Translations under genes and position numbers: made by a program
Shown: positions 1 to 5,349 of the stretch, one piece after another
How positions within the stretch are numbered: position 1 is the first letter of the stretch
How the letters are laid out: each line of letters starts with the position of its first letter
Source of the DNA: CAWJHE01 sp964614855
GTDB taxonomy: Bacteria; Chloroflexota; Anaerolineae; Anaerolineales; UBA4823
DNA: 5,349 nucleotides
Direction: 5' to 3'
Assembly (NCBI GenBank): GCA_964614855.1
Contig: CAZTMX010000200.1
Location: 1-5,349, forward strand
The notes under the pieces: generated by a model
What the model saw: only the letters and a program-made list of their open reading frames with translations
What the model was told of the DNA's origin: nothing
Databases searched by the model: none

Positions 1-12
1 TTTGTGTACAAG

Positions 13-53
13 AGCCTCGGGTGATCGCTTGTTTTGATCCCCGAGGCTTTCTT
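13..53 (+). terminator. Rho-independent terminator of an upstream gene
   Basis: A 9-bp perfect stem pairs AGCCTCGGG (13-21) with CCCGAGGCT (40-48). The arm can extend inward, past one bulged T at 22, by pairing GATC (23-26) with GATC (36-39), leaving a 9-base loop. The 3' arm runs directly into TTTCTTT. This is the standard intrinsic terminator layout for transcription on the + strand. It implies a gene ending just before the window, and it insulates the large secreted-protein gene downstream. The minus-strand side lacks a good U-tract, so it is probably one-directional. Confidence 0.82.
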
Positions 54-88
54 TAATTATTAATCTTTCAACGAAGTGCTCACTGTGG

Positions 89-97
89 TGATAAAAT
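89..97 (+). promoter_or_regulatory. Candidate extended -10 promoter for the secreted-protein gene
   Basis: TGATAAAAT reads as an extended -10 element: TG at 89-90, one spacer base, then TAAAAT (92-97), which matches TATAAT at five of six positions. It lies in an AT-rich stretch after the upstream terminator and 67 bases before the start codon. The only -35-like sequence is the weak TTCAAC at 67-72, at a long 19-base spacing, which suits an extended -10 promoter that depends little on a -35. Transcription would begin near 104. Called from sequence alone; AT-rich DNA gives such matches by chance. Confidence 0.42.
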
Positions 98-128
98 AAA
101 AAATTATCAGCAGTGGGATGATCAAAAT

Positions 129-153
129 TCAGGCGCGTTCAGGAAAGATCAGG
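129..153 (+). repeat. Three TCAGG repeats at exact 10-bp spacing in the leader
   Basis: TCAGG occurs at 129-133, 139-143 and 149-153. The first two copies extend to TTCAGG. The third overlaps the Shine-Dalgarno region (AGGAGAGG, 151-158) of the gene starting at 165. The copies lie on one face of the helix if read as DNA, or form a regular array in the 5' untranslated RNA if the promoter at 89-97 is right. They could be an operator or a translational control element, or partly reflect the purine bias near a ribosome-binding site. No function is established. Confidence 0.45.
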
Positions 154-164
154 AGAGGATTTCA

Positions 165-254
165 ATGAATTCAAAAATCTGGCGTTTTGCAAGTCTTTTG
201 ACGTTGCTGGCGTTGCTTGCCAGCCCATTCTTCTTGGGGAGTTCTTCCTTCGCT
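165..254 (+). other. Signal peptide (Sec type)
   Basis: Residues 1-30 show a short positive N-region (Lys4, Arg7), a leucine-rich hydrophobic core at about 8-24, and a small-residue stretch ending Ser-Phe-Ala. Cleavage is most likely after Ala30, before Ser-Pro-Ser. There is no lipobox cysteine, so it is not a lipoprotein, and no twin arginine, so Sec export is expected. The cleavage point is estimated by eye. Confidence 0.85.
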
Positions 255-3200
255 TCCCCCTCAGATCAAGAAGTCGCCCCGCAGCCGCCCGGTATGCGTG
301 TGGTGCAAGCCTCCTTTGTCGGGCAAAGCCAGGATCTGCGCACGCTGGCGCCAAAAGCCGTTGACCCGGATGCTCCTAGCGTGCTCAAAACCCTGCAAGA
401 GCGCCTGGTGATCCCAAAAACCAGGCAGGAAACAAGTGGCGGCTCGGATACTTCGATCGCACAGACGGAGGCTATCGGCGGCGCCATGCCCCTGCCCATC
501 GCCAATTTTGAAGGGGTCAATAATGTCAATGGTGTCTTGCCGCCTGATACACAGGGCGATATCGGTTACGACCCGCTGACTGGCAAAAAGTACTACGTGC
601 AGTGGGTCAACCTGAGCTTTCAAATCTGGGATGTGAGCGACCCGGCAGCCCCGATTTCGCTTTACGGCCCAGCCGCCGGCAACACGCTCTGGAGCGGCAC
701 GGGCACGATCTGCGATATGAATAACGACGGCGATCCGATCACCCTGTTTGACCCGCTGGCAAAACGCTGGATGATGAGCCAGTTTGCCCTGGGTTTCCCG
801 GATAACTTCCACCAGTGCATCGCCGTTTCAGCAACGGCTGATCCCACCGGCGCCTGGTACCTGTACGATTTCCTCACCAGCACCACCATGATGAATGACT
901 ACCCCAAGTTCGGCGTCTGGCCGGATGGGTATTACATGACGGTAAACCAGTTTGACGGGCGCAATTTTTCCTGGGGCGGCGCCGGCGTGGCTGTGTTCCA
1001 GCGTGAGGCCATGCTGCAGGGCAAACCGGCCCAGATGATTTATCTTGATCTCGGTCTGGTAACAGAGGATTACGGTGGTATGCTGCCGTCGGATCTGGAC
1101 GGCGCTGCGCCTACGGCTGGAACACCGAATTACTTTATGGAATGGGATGACAGCAGCTGGCTCGGCGACCCCAACGACACGCTGCGCATCTGGGAGTTCC
1201 GCACCGATTGGGCCAACCCGTTGACCACCACCTTTGGTCTCAATACCAGCTACGACCCCAACTATATGGTCACCACGTCCAACCAGGACCCCGACATGTG
1301 TAACTTCAATGCCAGCTGTATCCCGCAGCCGGTGACTACCGTGGGGCTGGATGCGATCTCGGACCGGCTGATGTACCGCCTGCAATTCCGAGATTTTGGC
1401 GATTACCAGGTGCTGCTCACCAACCACACCGTGGATGTGAACGGCAGCGATTGGGCCGGCGTGCACTGGTTTGAGCTGCGCGATAACGGCAGCGGCTGGA
1501 AGCTTTACCAGGAAGGCGTATACGCCCCCGATAGCGATAACCGCTGGATGGGCAGCATCGCCATGGATGACTCCGGCAATATCGGGTTGGGCTATTCGGT
1601 TTCCAGCGAGCAGACCTATCCATCCATCCGCTACACCGGGCGCTTATCCACCGATCCGGCCGGGTTGATGCCACAGGGCGAAGCCAGCCTGATCGCAGGC
1701 AGCGGTTACCAGACGCATTCAGCCAGCCGCTGGGGCGATTACAGCATGATGGCGGTCGATCCGCTGGACGGCTGTACCTTCTGGTACACCCAGGAGTACA
1801 TGGCTGTACCCACAACCGCTGCCTGGCAGACCCGCATCGGCTCGTTCAGGTTCCCCTCCTGCACCAGCCTGCCTACTGGCTTCCTTACCGGCACGGTGAG
1901 CGATGGCGTAACACCGTTGGAGGGAGCGTCTGTCACTGCGGGCGGCGTGTATGTCACTGTGACTAATGCGAACGGCGAGTACACCCTGGAAATCCCCGAG
2001 GGCATTTATGATGTCACCGCCGGCATGTACGGTTATGATGATTTGACGGTCACTGGTGTGGAGATCACCGCTAGCGCTGTCACGGTCCAGGATTTTGTTT
2101 TGCAGCCTGGACAGACTTATAAAGTATCTGGCGTGGTCAAGGACGCAGGCACAGGCTGGCCGCTGTATGCGCGCCTGGATATCTTTGGTTATCCTTTCGG
2201 ACCGGTCTTCACCGACCCGGTTACCGGCGCCTACAGCCTCGATATGGTGGCTGACACCTACGAATTCACCGTTAAAGTTGTGAGCGGGGGTTACAGCCAG
2301 GAAACCGCTTCCATTACCGTGAGCGCGGACATGACTCTGGATTTCACACCCCAAGCGGACATGATCACCTGCACTGCGCCCGGTTATGTGCTGCGAGAGC
2401 CCACTTTTTACGAGAGTTTCGACAACTGGCCGCTGAGCGGTTGGACGGTGGAGAATAATGAGACCGGCAGCCCGGTGGTGTGGGGCAGCAGCGCTGACTT
2501 CAGCGGTGAAAATTACACCGGCGGCGCAGGAACAGCCGCAGAAGCCAACAGCGATCTGTTCCCAGATTATGCCTATGACACTGAGTTGATCACACCGCCT
2601 ATCCAAAGCGCAAGTCTGCAGAACTATAACCTGGTTTACAAGGCGAATTTCCAGATTTACTTAGGCGATGAAAGTCTTGACCTGGATATCAGCACTAATG
2701 GCGGCACCAGCTGGCAAAATATCCTGCACTGGGAAGAAAATCACGGCGCCTGGTATCGCGCGGTGGGAGAGACAGTGGCTGTTGATCTTGAGCCTTATAT
2801 CGCCGAAACTTTCCAATTGCGCTGGCGATATTACAACAATAAACCCAATGCGTGGGATTATTATGCACAAATTGACGATGTCAGCATCGATTCAGACTGC
2901 ACACCTCTTGAGGACGGTTTTCTGGTCGTTGGCTCAGTATACGATGCCAACACCGGCGCAGGTATCGGTGACGCCGCGGTGGCTAACGACAGCTTGAAAC
3001 AAGCGCAGTGGTTGGAAAACTCGCTGGATCCTGCACAACCGGATCCACTTTACATTATCGGCGCCAGCCCGCTGGATGCACAACTGACAGCCAGCGCCTA
3101 CCGTTACCAGCCTGCCAGTGTGACGGTCGTTCCGCCGGCTTCCGGCACAGTACGCCAGGATTTCCACCTGGATGCCGGTCTGCTTGACGCAACCCCTGAC

Positions 3201-4388
3201 AGCCTGGTATTTACCACCTCGATCGTTAACCCCGTGGAAACTCTGCCGCTCAACTTGCTGAACACAGGCGGCGCAGCGGCGGGCTACGAAATCTTCGCCC
3301 TGCCCGGTGTCTGGGTGGAACCGCAGCCATTGGGTCCGTTTGCCCCGAATACGCGCCATATCGGACCAAAAAACCTGATGGATCGTGATGCCTCAAAACT
3401 GCGCATCGATACCACACCGCTGGGTGTGGCTGCGCTGGATGGCGCCGGCGATCTGCTCAATTCGTGGGATACCGGGCTGGCAGCCACCTGGGGCATCGGG
3501 TACAACCTGGATGCAGCAGACCTGTGGCTGGGGAATATCGCTTACGAAGGCGGGGATGATCTGGATTACCGCTTCGAGACCAGCGGCGCGGCCACCGGCG
3601 ATACCATAGACACCGCTACCTGGATCAGCCTGTGGGCGGCGGATATGACCTACAACCCCTTCACGCACACGCTGTGGCAGGTCAATGTTGGTGGGGATAA
3701 CTGTGTCTATGAAATGGATCCAATGACAAAAGCAGCCACCGGTGGAAAGATCTGCCCAGCCTTTGGCTCCAGCCAGCGCGGCCTGGCCTTTGACCCGCTG
3801 ACCAATACTTACTACTCCGGCTCCTGGAACGATGGCATCCTCAACCACTTTGCCCCGGACGGCACGCTGCTTGATTCCACTGCGCTTGGTTTGAGTACCT
3901 CCGGCCTGGCGTTCAATCCAGCCAGCGGGCATTTGTTTGTGCTGACCAGCCGGATGATCGATGTGGATACCTATGATGTGTATGTGGTGGATACGCTCGA
4001 TGCATACAACATCCTGGGTGGTTTCGATCTGCTGGACGGCGCGTCAAATGTGTTTGCCGACTACGACCAGGCAGGTCTGGAATTGGATTGTGATGGCAAC
4101 CTGTGGGCTGTTGACCAGACGATGAACAAGGTGTATGTGGCGGAATCCGGCGAGAGTGGTGTGTGCGATTGGGCTGTGGAATGGCTGAGCGCCGCGCCGT
4201 CACCCGGCAACGTACCTGCAACGGGCAGCACGCAGCTGGCGGTGAGTGCGGATATGAACGCAGGAGCGTCCGGCAGCAGCCAGGCATATCTGCGCATTGT
4301 CAGCAACACACCGTATCCTGATCTCATCGTGCCGGTGACACTGAATGTTGTGGACAAATTCCTTTACCTGCCGTTGATCGCAAAGTAG
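165..4388 (+). CDS. Large secreted multi-domain surface protein with carboxypeptidase-regulatory-like, choice-of-anchor-J and beta-propeller domains
   Basis: This is an exported 1407-residue protein of unknown function, probably a cell-surface adhesion or binding protein; I see no catalytic motif. The ATG at 165 is chosen because AGGAGAGG (151-158) lies at good spacing and the product opens with a signal peptide. Modules in order: signal peptide 1-30; low-complexity linker to about 120; a six-cysteine module 123-566; two carboxypeptidase-regulatory-like beta-sandwiches at about 572-647 and 652-732; a choice-of-anchor-J (MAM-like) domain 749-912, flanked by Cys736 and Cys912, which might form a disulfide; a degenerate third beta-sandwich 918-1004; half an Ig-like domain 1009-1053; a beta-propeller at about 1075-1332; the other Ig-like half 1336-1396; and the tail YLPLIAK. 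It stands alone between two terminators, so it is probably monocistronic. Architecture is read by eye from family patterns; the gene call is near certain, the biological role is not. Confidence 0.95.
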   Translation: MNSKIWRFASLLTLLALLASPFFLGSSSFASPSDQEVAPQPPGMRVVQASFVGQSQDLRTLAPKAVDPDAPSVLKTLQERLVIPKTRQETSGGSDTSIAQTEAIGGAMPLPIANFEGVNNVNGVLPPDTQGDIGYDPLTGKKYYVQWVNLSFQIWDVSDPAAPISLYGPAAGNTLWSGTGTICDMNNDGDPITLFDPLAKRWMMSQFALGFPDNFHQCIAVSATADPTGAWYLYDFLTSTTMMNDYPKFGVWPDGYYMTVNQFDGRNFSWGGAGVAVFQREAMLQGKPAQMIYLDLGLVTEDYGGMLPSDLDGAAPTAGTPNYFMEWDDSSWLGDPNDTLRIWEFRTDWANPLTTTFGLNTSYDPNYMVTTSNQDPDMCNFNASCIPQPVTTVGLDAISDRLMYRLQFRDFGDYQVLLTNHTVDVNGSDWAGVHWFELRDNGSGWKLYQEGVYAPDSDNRWMGSIAMDDSGNIGLGYSVSSEQTYPSIRYTGRLSTDPAGLMPQGEASLIAGSGYQTHSASRWGDYSMMAVDPLDGCTFWYTQEYMAVPTTAAWQTRIGSFRFPSCTSLPTGFLTGTVSDGVTPLEGASVTAGGVYVTVTNANGEYTLEIPEGIYDVTAGMYGYDDLTVTGVEITASAVTVQDFVLQPGQTYKVSGVVKDAGTGWPLYARLDIFGYPFGPVFTDPVTGAYSLDMVADTYEFTVKVVSGGYSQETASITVSADMTLDFTPQADMITCTAPGYVLREPTFYESFDNWPLSGWTVENNETGSPVVWGSSADFSGENYTGGAGTAAEANSDLFPDYAYDTELITPPIQSASLQNYNLVYKANFQIYLGDESLDLDISTNGGTSWQNILHWEENHGAWYRAVGETVAVDLEPYIAETFQLRWRYYNNKPNAWDYYAQIDDVSIDSDCTPLEDGFLVVGSVYDANTGAGIGDAAVANDSLKQAQWLENSLDPAQPDPLYIIGASPLDAQLTASAYRYQPASVTVVPPASGTVRQDFHLDAGLLDATPDSLVFTTSIVNPVETLPLNLLNTGGAAAGYEIFALPGVWVEPQPLGPFAPNTRHIGPKNLMDRDASKLRIDTTPLGVAALDGAGDLLNSWDTGLAATWGIGYNLDAADLWLGNIAYEGGDDLDYRFETSGAATGDTIDTATWISLWAADMTYNPFTHTLWQVNVGGDNCVYEMDPMTKAATGGKICPAFGSSQRGLAFDPLTNTYYSGSWNDGILNHFAPDGTLLDSTALGLSTSGLAFNPASGHLFVLTSRMIDVDTYDVYVVDTLDAYNILGGFDLLDGASNVFADYDQAGLELDCDGNLWAVDQTMNKVYVAESGESGVCDWAVEWLSAAPSPGNVPATGSTQLAVSADMNAGASGSSQAYLRIVSNTPYPDLIVPVTLNVVDKFLYLPLIAK
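531..1862 (+). other. N-terminal six-cysteine extracellular module, no named domain recognised
   Basis: Residues about 123-566 form one large module opening with GVLPPDTQGD and closing at Phe-Pro-Ser-Cys566. From memory, a widespread set of bacterial secreted proteins shares its landmarks: NDGDP near 190, NDYPKFGVWPDGYYM near 243-257, MLPSDLDG near 306, LDAISDRLMYR, NRWMGSIAMD, SRWGDYS and CTFWYTQEY. I cannot attach a domain name. Alternating short beta-like segments with aromatic and Asp/Gly turns suggest a propeller- or sialidase-like fold. The six cysteines (183, 218, 379, 385, 537, 566) could form three disulfides in the exported protein. I see no recognisable active site. Confidence 0.6.
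2409..2900 (+). other. Choice-of-anchor-J / MAM-like beta-sandwich domain
   Basis: Residues 749-912 follow the pattern of these jelly-roll domains. They start with a YESFDNWPLSGWTV-type opening, then a Trp-Gly strand, a segment ending in TELITPPI that introduces the core, ISTNGGTSW in the middle, a QLRWRY strand, and a closing QIDDVSI strand. Such domains occur in surface adhesins and secreted hydrolases of bacteria, where they bind carbohydrate or protein partners or act as spacers. Here it sits between two regulatory-like beta-sandwich regions, which suggests a stalk or binding role. Confidence 0.72.
3330..4160 (+). other. C-terminal beta-propeller-like repeats, apparently inserted within an Ig-like domain
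   Basis: At least four or five related segments of roughly 35-50 residues can be lined up. They start near residue 1108 (WGIGYN), 1159 (ADMTYNP), 1204 (QRGLAFDP), 1246 (SGLAFNP) and 1303 (AGLELDCDG). Each has a Gly/Ala-x-x-aromatic opening, an Asp/Asn-Pro or Asp-Gly turn, then a Leu-Trp or aromatic strand and a final Tyr-containing strand, as in NHL- or YncE-type propeller blades. Residues 1009-1053 before it and 1336-1396 after it look like the two halves of a single Ig-like domain. Cysteines 1180, 1197, 1309 and 1334 could be paired. Confidence 0.6.
4359..4385 (+). other. C-terminal YLPLIAK tail, putative Chloroflexota surface signal
   Basis: The protein ends FLYLPLIAK at residues 1399-1407, immediately after the last strand of the Ig-like domain (VPVTLNVVD). 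The tail is too short for a membrane anchor and is neither LPXTG nor PEP-CTERM. From memory, secreted multi-domain proteins of Chloroflexota very often end in a near-identical Tyr-Leu-Pro-Leu-(Val/Ile)-x-basic tail, so it may act in sorting or surface retention. That function is an inference; I know of no established mechanism. Confidence 0.55.
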
Positions 4389-4407
4389 GGTTTTAGTGCG
4401 TATTTGC

Positions 4408-4468
4408 ACCGGGTGGGGGGCGGCTGTTTGCGAGAACTTATTCGCAGCCAGCTCTCCACCCGGTTTTT
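4408..4468 (+). terminator. Rho-independent terminator after the secreted-protein gene
   Basis: A 9-bp outer stem pairs ACCGGGTGG (4408-4416) with CCACCCGGT (4456-4464) and leads into TTTTT (4464-4468). An inner helix can form from GGCTG (4422-4426) with CAGCC (4445-4449), or alternatively TGCGA (4429-4433) with TCGCA (4442-4446), so the hairpin is long and branched or shifting. It starts 20 bases after the stop codon at 4388. Only 36 bases separate the T-run from the next start codon, so it splits the two genes into separate transcription units unless read-through occurs. Confidence 0.88.
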
Positions 4469-4493
4469 GCGTATAGATAAGTTTATGTAACTT

Positions 4494-4498
4494 GGAGA
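4494..4498 (+). promoter_or_regulatory. Shine-Dalgarno site that fixes the start of the second gene
   Basis: GGAGA lies six bases before the ATG at 4505, a normal spacing, and supports that start. The short stretch between the terminator and this site (4469-4493) is AT-rich and contains TATAGA at 4472-4477, a poor -10 match with no -35 at proper distance. The promoter for the second gene is therefore not evident. Confidence 0.7.
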
Positions 4499-4504
4499 AC
4501 CCTT

Positions 4505-5349
4505 ATGAGCGACGAAATCTACCAGCGCCTGGCGCAGCATCTCGACCAACTGCCTGCTGGCTTTCCGCCCACACCTGACGGGCTGGAGCTGCGCATCCTA
4601 CGCCGGCTTTTCACACCCGAAGAAGCTGCGCTGGCAGTGCACCTGACACTGATCCCAGAGAGCGCAGCCGTGATCGCCCACCGTGCCGGTCTGTCCCCCG
4701 GCACCGCCGCCTTTATGTTGGAACAAATGGCTGCCAAGGGGTTGATCATGGATAGCCCGGCCGCCCTGGATACAGATGGCAAGCCAGCGAGTATGCGCTA
4801 TGCAGCCGCCCAGTTTGTGGTCGGCATCTGGGAATTCCAGGTAAACCGGCTGAACGAAGACCTGGTGCGCGATGTGGACGCTTACCTGCCGTACCTGTTT
4901 GACCCGCAGTCGTGGAAGGCAGCGGCGCAATTGCGCACCATCCCGGTAAACGAAAGCCTGCAAGCGCCATCCTCGGTGATGACCTATGAAAGCGCCGAAC
5001 AAGTGGTGCGCTCGCACGAGCGCTTTGCCGTCCAGCCGTGCATCTGCCGCCAGGAGAAGAACCTGCTGGGCGAAGGCTGCGGCAAGCCGCTGGAGGTGTG
5101 TCTTTCGATGGACGGTGCGGCGGATACTTTGCTGCGCCACCAGCGCGGGCGGGCCATCAGCAAAGAAGAAGCCCTGGGTGTGCTCAGGCTGGCGGATAAA
5201 GCCGGCCTGGTAGTACAGCCCGGCAATACTCGCGATCCCAATTACCTGTGCTGCTGCTGCGGCGATTGCTGCGGCATTTTGCGCACGGCAAAGTTGCACC
5301 CGCGCCCGGCGGAGTTTCTGGCATCCCCATTTTTCGCCGTCAGCGACGC
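4505..5349 (+). CDS. Winged-helix plus cysteine-rich Fe-S protein, 3' end cut by window
   Basis: An open frame of 281 codons runs off the right edge without a stop. Residues about 28-105 are helical, with a pattern like a MarR-type winged helix (HRAGLSPGTAAFMLEQMAAKGLI as recognition region, residues 59-81). Residues 179-256 hold ten cysteines: Cys179-x-Cys181, Cys192, Cys199, then CCCC (249-252), Gly-Asp, CC (255-256). The stretch QPCICR ... GCGKPLEVCL ... ISKEEALGVL ... CCGDCCGILR recalls anaerobe proteins annotated as 4Fe-4S-binding, which usually run to roughly 370-390 residues and end in a two-cluster ferredoxin domain; that part would lie beyond the window. Likely a cytoplasmic redox or regulatory protein. 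The substrate, partner and target DNA are unknown. Start chosen from the ATG with GGAGA upstream. No signal peptide or membrane segment is visible. Confidence 0.9.
   Translation, partial: MSDEIYQRLAQHLDQLPAGFPPTPDGLELRILRRLFTPEEAALAVHLTLIPESAAVIAHRAGLSPGTAAFMLEQMAAKGLIMDSPAALDTDGKPASMRYAAAQFVVGIWEFQVNRLNEDLVRDVDAYLPYLFDPQSWKAAAQLRTIPVNESLQAPSSVMTYESAEQVVRSHERFAVQPCICRQEKNLLGEGCGKPLEVCLSMDGAADTLLRHQRGRAISKEEALGVLRLADKAGLVVQPGNTRDPNYLCCCCGDCCGILRTAKLHPRPAEFLASPFFAVSD

Noticed and set aside
1..56. Tail of an upstream protein-coding gene
   Set aside because: All three forward frames reach a stop by position 56, but every possible tail is under 20 codons, and two of the three stops fall inside the terminator hairpin. 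Nothing allows a choice of frame, so no partial gene is called.
261..812. A 183-codon minus-strand open frame near the start of the secreted-protein gene
   Set aside because: It is contained within the real gene on the other strand and shows no domain features or ribosome-binding site worth noting.
1878..2360. Annotation of the large protein as a carboxypeptidase
   Set aside because: The regulatory-like beta-sandwich domains are structural modules common in surface proteins. There is no metallocarboxypeptidase zinc site (HxxE ... H) or other peptidase motif in the protein.
1719..2606. A 295-codon open frame on the minus strand
   Set aside because: It lies wholly opposite the well-supported secreted-protein gene, its translation has no recognisable domain pattern, and its composition (rich in His, Arg, Gly, Val) is that of a shadow of GC-rich coding DNA.
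4359..4388. Sortase (LPXTG) or PEP-CTERM anchor at the C-terminus
   Set aside because: LPLIA is only superficially like LPXTG. There is no Thr-Gly, no hydrophobic segment after it and no Pro-Glu-Pro motif; only three residues follow the LPLI.
5247..5274. TGC/CTG triplet repeat as a microsatellite
   Set aside because: The run is short and fully explained by consecutive cysteine codons in the Fe-S-type cluster of the second gene.
4598..5299. A 233-codon open frame on the minus strand opposite the Fe-S protein gene
   Set aside because: The plus-strand frame has a Shine-Dalgarno site and a clear cysteine-motif pattern. The minus frame's product is rich in Gln, His and Ala without any motif, so it is antisense shadow.
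1..5349. CRISPR array, tRNA or rRNA gene, insertion sequence or phage attachment site
   Set aside because: Reading both strands gave no repeat-spacer pattern, no cloverleaf, no rRNA-like stretch, and no terminal inverted repeats or transposase motifs. Nearly all of the window is taken up by two coding genes.

Overview
The window looks like a piece of a Chloroflexota chromosome, probably an Anaerolineae-like bacterium. The main clue is the large secreted protein, which ends in Tyr-Leu-Pro-Leu-Ile-Ala-Lys. From memory, this kind of short tail recurs at the C-termini of exported multi-domain proteins in that phylum. The clean Shine-Dalgarno sites, intrinsic terminators and moderately GC-rich codon use fit a bacterium. 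The phylum call is an inference from recall, not a search result.

Layout, all on the + strand. Positions 1-56 hold a rho-independent terminator that closes a transcription unit lying before the window. Positions 57-164 form the leader of the first gene: a candidate extended -10 promoter, three TCAGG repeats at exact 10-bp spacing, and a Shine-Dalgarno sequence. Positions 165-4388 encode a 1407-residue exported protein. Its parts in order are a signal peptide, a roughly 440-residue six-cysteine module, two carboxypeptidase-regulatory-like beta-sandwiches, a choice-of-anchor-J (MAM-like) domain, a third degenerate beta-sandwich, and an Ig-like domain that appears to be split by a beta-propeller, followed by the YLPLIAK tail. 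Positions 4408-4468 hold a strong G-rich hairpin terminator. From 4505 to the right edge runs the first 281 codons of a second gene: an N-terminal winged-helix-like region joined to a cysteine-rich, probably Fe-S-binding region. It is cut off by the window, probably just before a ferredoxin domain.

The two genes do not look functionally linked. A terminator separates them, one product is extracellular and the other cytoplasmic. The points most worth following up are the apparent propeller-in-Ig nesting, the C-terminal tail as a possible uncharacterised surface-retention signal, the unassigned N-terminal module, and the pairing of a DNA-binding-like domain with an unusual CCCCGDCC cluster.
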